Positions 18,082-24,514 of a DNA stretch of 32,609 bases are shown in pieces; the stretch's first letter is position 1; every line of letters starts with the position of its first letter. The DNA lies in NCBI GenBank assembly GCA_003641665.1, contig QNBC01000005.1, forward strand, positions 1 through 32,609, read 5' to 3'. Position numbers and translations under genes: made by a program. The DNA is from a candidate division TA06 bacterium (lineage in GTDB: Bacteria > Hydrothermota > 32-111 > QNBC01). The notes under the pieces were generated by a model. It saw only the letters and a program-made list of their open reading frames with translations. It made no database searches and was not told the DNA's origin.

Positions 18082-18165
18082 CATAATGAAAGGAGAGATG
18101 TGAATCCGGGGAGCAATTTATTAATGTTTAATGTGTCCATACATATTTTTCGAAACTTTAGTGAA

Positions 18166-18181
18166 GGTAGACTTGTCTACC
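18166..18181. repeat. 7-bp inverted repeat with ACTTGT centre
   Basis: GGTAGAC, two bases TT, then GTCTACC: a perfect inverted repeat too tight for a stable RNA hairpin without opening the inner pairs. It could be an operator or part of a dispersed palindromic element with the next repeat. Confidence 0.6.
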
Positions 18182-18210
18182 AAAAGAGCCATTTTTCGCT
18201 TGACTTTGTC

Positions 18211-18231
18211 ATTCCGAACTTGTTTCGGAAT
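18211..18231. repeat. 8-bp inverted repeat, REP-like element
   Basis: ATTCCGAA, loop CTTGT, TTCGGAAT, flanked by gtc and ctcat. The form (g)tCATTCCG-ACTTGTTTCGGAATct resembles palindromic intergenic repeats that occur in many copies in diverse bacterial genomes. Only one copy is seen in this window. It shares the central ACTTGT with the palindrome 30 nt upstream. Confidence 0.6.
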
Positions 18232-18288
18232 CTCATTCTTGCCGGTTAATATGTTCATACCTATCTACCCAACCTCCTTCCAAACTTC

Positions 18289-18317
18289 TTGATTTTTTAT
18301 TTTCAATGTAATATACT
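18289..18317 (+). promoter_or_regulatory. Sigma70-type promoter for the DUF6506-like gene
   Basis: TTGATT (18289-18294), 17 nt, TATACT (18312-18317). The predicted start near 18324 leaves a 94-nt leader before the ATG at 18418, long for this compact region. Confidence 0.6.
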
Positions 18318-18417
18318 CATTTTATGATATTACAATTTTGGGCGACTGAACTGCTTCCGCAAAACAAATTGTATGGAAAGGAATCTATAAGTGTGAATTT
18401 TAGAAGGAGATGCAAAA

Positions 18418-18735
18418 ATGGCTTTTAAAGCATTGTTTTTAGCCCATGCACCTGATGCGGATTATAAAAAACACAGGAGTGTTATTGACACGGGGAAGTA
18501 CAGACTTTTAACCGTTGTTGTGAAATCCCAGGACGAGGCAATAAAAGTTGCAAAAAGTGTCTATAAAAAGGAAAAAATCGATGCCATTATGCTTTGCCCG
18601 GGCTTTACACATAGCGATGTTGCAGAGATATTTCAGGCTTTGGAAGGCAAAGTATCCGTTAATGTTGCAAGGGGAGATGGTCCAAGCGGTAAAATATCGC
18701 AGGAAGTTTTACAAAAAGAATTTTTCAACAAATAG
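18418..18735 (+). CDS. DUF6506-like small protein of unknown function
   Basis: A 105-residue soluble protein that I associate with the DUF6506 family from its N-terminal FLAHAPDADYKKHRS and the LCPGFTHSDVAEIF and NVARGDGPSGKIS segments. The alternating beta/alpha pattern suggests a small Rossmann-like or ferredoxin-like fold. There is one cysteine in the CPGFTH motif and a conserved-looking GDGPSG turn that could bind phosphate. No enzyme activity is known to me. It has an excellent ribosome site (agaaggagatg) and its own promoter, and a separate promoter precedes the next gene, so it is probably monocistronic. The family assignment is moderately sure and the function is unknown. Confidence 0.75.
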   Translation: MAFKALFLAHAPDADYKKHRSVIDTGKYRLLTVVVKSQDEAIKVAKSVYKKEKIDAIMLCPGFTHSDVAEIFQALEGKVSVNVARGDGPSGKISQEVLQKEFFNK

Positions 18736-18842
18736 TGCGAAAAGTTGACAATATTACTCGTATCCTCAAAATTAGATAAAAAATCATCTTTCCCTTTCAA
18801 GGAAGAGCATTGATGAATACATGCAAAAATTTCATATATAGT

Positions 18843-18871
18843 TTGACTTTATTTTATAATTCTGGTATCAT
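18843..18871 (+). promoter_or_regulatory. Extended -10 promoter for tldD
   Basis: TTGACT (18843-18848), 17 nt, TATCAT (18866-18871) preceded by TGG, giving an extended -10. The predicted start near 18878 leaves a 20-nt leader containing aaggaaggag before the ATG at 18898. Confidence 0.7.
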
Positions 18872-18897
18872 TCGATAAATAAAAGGAAGGAGTCATA

Positions 18898-20289
18898 ATG
18901 AACAAGTTAGAATTTATCAAAGGGATTTACCCGTTTGTTAAAGAACAGATAGATCGCCTTAATAAAAAGTTCTATCACAGTTATTTTCTCTTTGAAAACG
19001 AAACGGGACTCGATGTGATTAAGCAAGGACGACAGGAGCATATAAGTGAACACCCCGCTATTTTGGGAGGAGTAATTTCCGTATACAACGGAAAATATTT
19101 TGTAGAATATTCCATTTCCGATGTGGATAAGAATACTATCGCAAAAGTTGTTGACGATATGCTGGCTAATGTGCCGGTATTTAATATGGAGTATCGCGTT
19201 CCGGAAGAGGAATTGGGAGAGAAATATTTTAAAACAGAGCAAAAAATACCTCTCGATTCAATAAAACTTGAAGAAAAAATCGATAAGATAAGAGAACAGA
19301 GTGAACAAATTGCGAAAAAAGACGAGAGAATAAAAAATGTTATTAATGTATATAAAGAAAACTTTATTTTCAAATCGTTTATTTCCGCAAACAACTTTTT
19401 AACGCAGGATATTACGCGATTAGACAGGTTTATCCAGATTATAGTCAGTGATGGGAAATCGGTCAAATATAACTATGACGGTATATCGAAACAGGGAGGA
19501 TACGAATATGCAGAACTTCCCGATAATATGATAGATATGACCGTAAGGGATGCAATTAAACTGCTTGGTGCAGGGCAAATTAAATCGGGAATTTATGATA
19601 TTGTAGCATCTCCCGAAGTTGCCGGACTTATAGCTCATGAAGCCTTCGGACACGGCATGGAGATGGATATGTTTTTAAAGGAAAGGGCTATGGGGGCACA
19701 TTATATCGGCGAGCAGATTGCCAGCCCTCTTGTGACGATGTATGATTCCGCTACTGAACCGGGTGAATCAGGCAGTTTTTTCTTTGATGATGAAGGAATG
19801 CCGTCTACAAGTACGAAAATTATCGACAAAGGTATCCTCGTAAGAGGAATGACGGATCTCAATTCTGCAATGCGATTAAATGTGGAGAGAAGTTCCAACG
19901 GGAGGAGAGAGTCTTACAAAAGAAAACCTTATGCGAGGATGACAAATACGTACTTTGCCCCCGGCGAGTCTACAAAGGAAGAAATGATCAAATCCGTCGA
20001 TGAAGGTATATATTTGATAAAAGGCGGCAGCGGTATGGAAGATCCGAAAAATTGGGGAATCCAGATTGAGTGTCTCATCGGTGAAGAGATAAAAAACGGC
20101 GAACTTACGGGTAAAATCTTTTCCCCCATTTTTATTACCGGATATGTCCCTGATCTTCTTAAATCCATATCGATGGTAGGTAACGATCTTGAAATAAGCG
20201 GTCTCGGATATTGCGGCAAAGGGCACAAAGAGTGGGTAAAGGTATCCTCAGGTGGTCCGCATATTAAATTTAAAACAAGATTGGGATAG
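18898..20289 (+). CDS. tldD: TldD-type metalloprotease subunit
   Basis: TldD forms a heterodimer with TldE (PmbA) that degrades or processes unfolded peptides and matures some ribosomal peptides such as microcin B17. The zinc-binding signature HEAFGH is present (H247, E248, H252), followed by GSFFFDDEGMPS, the RESYKRKPYARMTNTY segment and the C-terminal GLGYCGKGHKEW, which supplies the conserved glycine/cysteine region of TldD. At 463 residues it has the normal length. tldE follows 11 nt downstream behind aggaga, so the two subunits are made together. No precursor-peptide gene was recognised nearby, so a housekeeping role in peptide clearance is as likely as a maturation role. Confidence 0.95.
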   Translation: MNKLEFIKGIYPFVKEQIDRLNKKFYHSYFLFENETGLDVIKQGRQEHISEHPAILGGVISVYNGKYFVEYSISDVDKNTIAKVVDDMLANVPVFNMEYRVPEEELGEKYFKTEQKIPLDSIKLEEKIDKIREQSEQIAKKDERIKNVINVYKENFIFKSFISANNFLTQDITRLDRFIQIIVSDGKSVKYNYDGISKQGGYEYAELPDNMIDMTVRDAIKLLGAGQIKSGIYDIVASPEVAGLIAHEAFGHGMEMDMFLKERAMGAHYIGEQIASPLVTMYDSATEPGESGSFFFDDEGMPSTSTKIIDKGILVRGMTDLNSAMRLNVERSSNGRRESYKRKPYARMTNTYFAPGESTKEEMIKSVDEGIYLIKGGSGMEDPKNWGIQIECLIGEEIKNGELTGKIFSPIFITGYVPDLLKSISMVGNDLEISGLGYCGKGHKEWVKVSSGGPHIKFKTRLG

Positions 20290-20300
20290 GAGAGTTTATT

Positions 20301-21602
20301 ATGATTAAGAAAATAAAAGAAGCACTTAACAAGAACAATGAAATATATGCATGGGAGATAAAATCCGTTGAAAGTAAGTCCAGTCAACTGTTTTTAATAA
20401 AAAATTACATAGAGCAGCTGCGAGAGGTGAATACTGTGTCCTACTTTGTTAAAATCTATAATTTACATGAAGTGAACGGTGAAAAGCAGTTGGGGCTTTC
20501 TCTAATAAACATACAGCACAATGAAGAAAATATTGATGCGAGAATAGAATCGGCGATAAGAATTGCAAAATATTCGAATAATATCCCCTGGGAAATATAT
20601 GGGGGCGGAGATTATTACTACGATAAAAATAGTGTTTCGGAAAAAATAGCTAAGGATAGAAAGGGACTGCTATTTGAATTTTACGACAAGTACAAGTCCG
20701 TTGAAGATAGTATAAAACCCGCAAGATACAGTAGCCTTGAATTGTTCGCAACATTGAACGATATAGAGTACATGAACAGTAAAGGGGTTAACGAAACGGA
20801 CAGAAGAACCGTATTTGAAATCGATACTGTTGTTCTATCCGGGAATGAAACGAAGGATATGGAATGTCACAATTACAGGAAAGTCGTATTCCCCGAGATG
20901 CTTGATCTCGAAAATGAGATAAAAAAATCAGCCAAGTATGCAACGGATTCATTAAATTCAAAATTGCCGAAAAGCGGGAATTATCCGGTCGTTTTTATGG
21001 AAGAACCTCTTGAGAACCTATTTTCTCCACTCGTTTTCCAAACGAGCGGAAGGGCTTATTTCCAAAAACAATCCATGCTGAAAATAAATGAAGAAATCGT
21101 TGATTCTGCAAATGGAGATAAAATAACTCTAAAGTCGAATTCAAATGTTAAAAATGGTTTAAAAACGACCAAATTTGATGAAGATGGTGCTCCGTTGCAA
21201 GATTTTACTGTTATAGAAAATGGTATTTTTAAAAAGAGATGGAATGATGTCAGATATTCGGAGTACAACAAAGAGGAACATACGGGAAATTTCGCAAACA
21301 TAGAGATAGGAACCGGCAATATTAGTATGGATGAATTTACAGATGATGAAGAGACAATTTACTATGTTATGTCATTTTCTTCATTTAGCCCGGATCCCAT
21401 TTCAGGAACATTCGGAGGAGAAATCAGACACGGTTATGAAGTCTCTAAGAACGGAATAATACCTGTTAAGGGAGGTTCCGTGTCGGGAAGTATAAATGAA
21501 TCATTTAAAAACATATACCTATCGAAAGAAAAGGTGTTGCGAGGTGAGTATTTAGGTCCGAAAGCCGTTAAGTTCAAATCATTGAACATAACAGGAGAGT
21601 GA
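20301..21602 (+). CDS. tldE: TldE/PmbA-type subunit, inactive partner of TldD
   Basis: A 433-residue TldD/PmbA family protein without an HExxxH motif, as expected for the non-catalytic TldE subunit. Matching features are the central NYPVVFMEEPLENLFSPLVF region, the FDEDGAPLQDFTVIENG segment that corresponds to TldD's FFDDEGMPS, and the C-terminal SFSPDPISGTFGGEIRHGYE and PVKGGSVSGSINE motifs. It lies 11 nt after tldD and 1 nt before the following regulator gene, probably in one transcript. In the heterodimer it shapes the closed chamber around the TldD zinc site. The call rests on both the sequence and the partner gene. Confidence 0.93.
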   Translation: MIKKIKEALNKNNEIYAWEIKSVESKSSQLFLIKNYIEQLREVNTVSYFVKIYNLHEVNGEKQLGLSLINIQHNEENIDARIESAIRIAKYSNNIPWEIYGGGDYYYDKNSVSEKIAKDRKGLLFEFYDKYKSVEDSIKPARYSSLELFATLNDIEYMNSKGVNETDRRTVFEIDTVVLSGNETKDMECHNYRKVVFPEMLDLENEIKKSAKYATDSLNSKLPKSGNYPVVFMEEPLENLFSPLVFQTSGRAYFQKQSMLKINEEIVDSANGDKITLKSNSNVKNGLKTTKFDEDGAPLQDFTVIENGIFKKRWNDVRYSEYNKEEHTGNFANIEIGTGNISMDEFTDDEETIYYVMSFSSFSPDPISGTFGGEIRHGYEVSKNGIIPVKGGSVSGSINESFKNIYLSKEKVLRGEYLGPKAVKFKSLNITGE

Positions 21603-21603
21603 G

Positions 21604-23037
21604 ATGTTACCGAAAAAGCACATTGAAGATTTTTATAAAGTCTGTCAGGTCCTTTTGAATAATGAAAATGTCAACGATATTATAAAGAAAACATTCAAAG
21701 CAATATTTAAGATTATTTCAGCCCAAAGAGGGATTTTGTTGATTAAATCCAATGAAAACAAATTTAATATTTTTTGCAGTATAAATATCAATGACAATGA
21801 GATAGAGGAAGAAATGAGTATCATAAGTAGAACAATCGGTGAAATAGAAAAAAGTGAGAAATCGATTCTAAAAAACAATATTCAGATGGAGGAATTTAAC
21901 GACTCTCATTCCAGTGTGGAGATCTATGATATCTATTCGCTGATTGCCGTGCCGATTTTCAGAAACGGTGAGTTACACGGTGTAATCTATTTTGATACGA
22001 AAACTTCACACAAACAATTTGATAGAAGTTCTCTGGAGTTTGTGGATTTGATTGTTAAATGGTTGGCGTTACTAGTGGAGAACCACAAACTATACGATAT
22101 AATCAATGATAAATTGTTAAACCCCAGTATAAGAGAACGCAATATTAAGATGGAAGATATAGTCGTAAAATCGCCGGTTAGTTATCAGATTTTTGAAAAA
22201 TTAAAATATTATGCCAATAATTCCATACCGTTCCTCATAGTCGGAGAAAAGGGCACGGGAAAAAGTTTTTCTGCTCGTACAGTTCACAATAGCTCCCAAA
22301 GGAGCTCAAAGCCTTTTATTGTAATCGATTGTACTGAAATTACAGATAATAATTACAAAGATTACATAACGGCAAAAGAAAGCGGGAAAAGCAGCATGTT
22401 AAATGGTGATGGGGGAACGGTGCTGTTTAAATATTTAGAGAAGATGCCTCTGAAAATGCAAAAAGAGATACTAAAGATTCTTAAAAAAGGAATTGAGATT
22501 AGCTTAAGTGGAAATATTAAAAAGAAACTTGATGTTAGATATATATTCAGCGCAACGAAATATCTTGATGAAGAGGTTAAAGAGGGGAAATTTCTCGATG
22601 AACTTTATTTTTTTCTGAAAGGAAATATCATTTATATTCCCCCCTTAAGAGATAGAAAAGAGGATATCGAAGCCTTTGTTGAAGATTACCTTAGCAAAGT
22701 TTCATTTTCGAAAAAGAATTTTACGAAAAAAACGATGCAAGTTCTAAAGAACTATGAATGGAACGGTAATTATGATGAACTGAAAAATGTAATCTCATCG
22801 GCGCTACTTGCTTCAAGGGACAGGTATATAGGGATTAAGGATTTACCTCTTGAGATTCAGCGTTCCAAATCCAATATATTTAATATTCCGGTAAAGACAT
22901 TGAAAGAAGTTGAAAAAGAGACAATTTTAAAAACACTTGAGATATTTAATGGCAACAGAAAAATAACTGCTGAAAAACTCGGTATAAGCCTGAGGGCATT
23001 GCAGTATAAAATTAAAGAGTATTCGGAAGGCAAGTAG
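21604..23037 (+). CDS. GAF-AAA-Fis regulator, NtrC-like but with degenerate ATPase
   Basis: A 477-residue protein with bacterial enhancer-binding architecture. It has an N-terminal GAF domain (about 15-160, AQRGILLIKS, IAVPIFRNGELHGVIYFD), an AAA+ domain (about 180-400) and a C-terminal Fis-type helix-turn-helix (last 45 residues, NGNRKITAEKLGISLRALQYKIKE). Walker A is intact (GEKGTGKS, 214-221). The GAFTGA loop that contacts sigma54 is absent. The Walker B acidic pair is replaced (GGTVLFKY, K276-Y277, where the family has LDE). The arginine-finger motif FRxDLYYRL reads FLDELYFFL (330-338). It is therefore unlikely to remodel sigma54 polymerase and may act as a sigma70 regulator or a ligand-sensing DNA-binding protein, as TyrR partly does. 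It follows tldE by 1 nt. Confidence 0.88.
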   Translation: MLPKKHIEDFYKVCQVLLNNENVNDIIKKTFKAIFKIISAQRGILLIKSNENKFNIFCSININDNEIEEEMSIISRTIGEIEKSEKSILKNNIQMEEFNDSHSSVEIYDIYSLIAVPIFRNGELHGVIYFDTKTSHKQFDRSSLEFVDLIVKWLALLVENHKLYDIINDKLLNPSIRERNIKMEDIVVKSPVSYQIFEKLKYYANNSIPFLIVGEKGTGKSFSARTVHNSSQRSSKPFIVIDCTEITDNNYKDYITAKESGKSSMLNGDGGTVLFKYLEKMPLKMQKEILKILKKGIEISLSGNIKKKLDVRYIFSATKYLDEEVKEGKFLDELYFFLKGNIIYIPPLRDRKEDIEAFVEDYLSKVSFSKKNFTKKTMQVLKNYEWNGNYDELKNVISSALLASRDRYIGIKDLPLEIQRSKSNIFNIPVKTLKEVEKETILKTLEIFNGNRKITAEKLGISLRALQYKIKEYSEGK

Positions 23038-23049
23038 GGAAGGAAATGC

Positions 23050-23078
23050 TTGACATAAAAAATAGGTTGGTGTAGTAT
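23050..23078 (+). promoter_or_regulatory. Promoter of the lolA-like gene, apparently leaderless
   Basis: TTGACA (23050-23055), 17 nt, TAGTAT (23073-23078), then 6 nt to the ATG at 23085. The normal start position would be the A of the ATG itself, and there is no Shine-Dalgarno sequence before it. Confidence 0.7.
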
Positions 23079-23084
23079 ATCCAA

Positions 23085-23621
23085 ATGAAAAGAGCGATAT
23101 TATTTATATTACTGTTTCCGTGTTTTGTTTTTGCTACTTCTTTGAATTTTTCTACATTTGTGTCTGATTTTTCAGAGAAGATATATGATGCGGATTCCAT
23201 GCAAATTGCTAAAATTACGGGGAAATTGTATATTCAAAAACCCAATCTGTTGAGAATGGATGTTAAAACACCGGAAGAACAGGTGATGATTGTTAAGGGC
23301 GATTCGGCAATGATTCAAATAAAAAATACAAAGCAAATAACATATTCTATAATCCCGAAAGAAAACGCGTGGTTGATTCCTTCCAACATACTTTTTAATA
23401 CGGATAGCCTTTTCAATGTCAATAAAACCGGGGATACGCTCGTTATCACTCCGAGAGATTCCACGATTCCTCTGGATAGTATAAAAATAAATAAAAATTC
23501 ACCAATTGAATTTATGGATATCTTTACGAAGGATCAGATGTTGAAGTTTCGTTTTTCAAAACAGCAAATTGACAAAAAATTAAATCCGAAACTGTTTTTA
23601 TTTCCTAAAAGTAGCAAGTAG
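23085..23621 (+). CDS. LolA-like periplasmic lipoprotein carrier
   Basis: A 178-residue protein with a clear signal peptide (MKRAILFILLFPCFVFA, cleavage likely after residue 17) and the LolA fold pattern: a short N-terminal helix (FVSDFSEKIYDAD), then the strand GKLYIQKPNLLRMDVKTPEEQ, the VMIVKGDSAMIQ strand and repeated beta strands to the end. LolA accepts lipoproteins from the LolCDE exporter and carries them across the periplasm. This fits an outer-membrane bacterium. Sequence similarity within LolA/LolB-like proteins is low, so a LolA-like role for another lipid or lipoprotein is possible. It has its own promoter and is followed 5 nt later by a polytopic membrane protein. Confidence 0.8.
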   Translation: MKRAILFILLFPCFVFATSLNFSTFVSDFSEKIYDADSMQIAKITGKLYIQKPNLLRMDVKTPEEQVMIVKGDSAMIQIKNTKQITYSIIPKENAWLIPSNILFNTDSLFNVNKTGDTLVITPRDSTIPLDSIKINKNSPIEFMDIFTKDQMLKFRFSKQQIDKKLNPKLFLFPKSSK

Positions 23622-23626
23622 GAGCA

Positions 23627-24514
23627 ATGAAAATCCGGGATTATTTAAACGAATCCTTTAGAGTTTCCATGCTAAAATTGTTCCCGTTGAGTATGATTTA
23701 CTATTTGTATTTTATGATAGTTTCTGTTGTTATGAACATAACAGTTTCTCCGCTTCTTGCAGGTATTGATAAAACTTCTCTACAGGTGAATCCTTTTGAT
23801 GTAATTGAAATAATGAGAAATAATTTTTATGCTATGGGGAGTGCGGGGATTATCAAATTTTTTGTGGCAATATCATTGGCTATTACTTTGCTTGTGTCCA
23901 TTTTCCTTTTTATGGATGCTGCAAACAGATTCATCCTTATGGATGCAATGCTCAATGGGAAAACAAAATTCAGCATAAAAGCATATCTTTTTATCGGAAA
24001 TGTCTTTTTGAAGCGTTTTTTTCAGATAGCCATATGGTTTATCTTGCTTTTTGCCGTTGCATTTTTATTTAATTATGCTTTAAACAATCTTTCTGTCTAT
24101 CTTTCGAGAATAATGGCAAACATGGTACCGATGTTGAAGTATTCCGTACAGATAATTATTTTTACTTTTATAACGGGAATACTGATTTTCGTCTATATTT
24201 TCACTGCTTTCCTGTATTTCTTTTTCCCTGCTATTGTAATAGTTGAAAATTGCTCCGTTAGAAGTGCGATGCAGAAAATTTTGGCAATTGTAAAATCCTT
24301 CGAAACATTTGTTAAATATCTCGTATTTACAGTAGTTGTTGTCTTTATAACACTTTTATTTTCTATTGCAGCGATGGGAATTGTTTCCGTTTCGGTTATA
24401 GCTCCCGCCCTTTATCCGTTTTTATTCGTGCTATATACTTTTGTTTTGATTTACACGATTTTATTTGCAGAAGCGGCAACGCAGATCTTCTATTTGGACA
24501 ACAGAATTAATTAA
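23627..24514 (+). CDS. Polytopic membrane protein of unknown function
   Basis: A 295-residue very hydrophobic protein with about six transmembrane segments (around residues 18-45, 75-100, 128-150, 180-215, 235-260 and 262-285), a soluble N-terminal amphipathic start and a short polar C terminus. The pattern of paired long helices and a mid-protein charged loop (ENCSVRSAMQK) resembles membrane proteins annotated as DUF4013-like or glycerophosphodiester-phosphodiesterase membrane domains, but I cannot assign a family. It lies 5 nt after the LolA-like gene with the ribosome site (aggagc) overlapping that stop, so it is probably coupled to it. Its last 8 nt overlap the end of the convergent mutS. 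Confidence 0.85.
   Translation: MKIRDYLNESFRVSMLKLFPLSMIYYLYFMIVSVVMNITVSPLLAGIDKTSLQVNPFDVIEIMRNNFYAMGSAGIIKFFVAISLAITLLVSIFLFMDAANRFILMDAMLNGKTKFSIKAYLFIGNVFLKRFFQIAIWFILLFAVAFLFNYALNNLSVYLSRIMANMVPMLKYSVQIIIFTFITGILIFVYIFTAFLYFFFPAIVIVENCSVRSAMQKILAIVKSFETFVKYLVFTVVVVFITLLFSIAAMGIVSVSVIAPALYPFLFVLYTFVLIYTILFAEAATQIFYLDNRIN

Larger units (their letters stand above)
18082..18417. other. Intergenic region between divergent priA and the DUF6506-like gene
   Basis: About 336 nt with no convincing coding frame. It contains two palindromes (18166-18181 and 18211-18231), a plus-strand promoter (18289-18317) and a 94-nt leader for the gene at 18418. A weak, interrupted hairpin can be drawn in that leader (acaatt at 18332-18337 with aattgt at 18367-18372). 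I recognise no riboswitch or tRNA. Confidence 0.7.

Noticed and set aside
18046-18084. Thirteen-residue N-terminal extension of PriA
   Set aside because: The sequence is a perfect promoter, does not match PriA N termini, and lacks a ribosome site.
18332-18372. Riboswitch in the leader of the gene at 18418
   Set aside because: The stem is short and interrupted, and no known aptamer consensus could be recognised. It is kept only as a low-interest observation.
18744-18780. TTGACA as a promoter after the DUF6506-like gene
   Set aside because: No acceptable -10 box lies 16-18 nt downstream. The promoter at 18843-18871 is far better placed for tldD.
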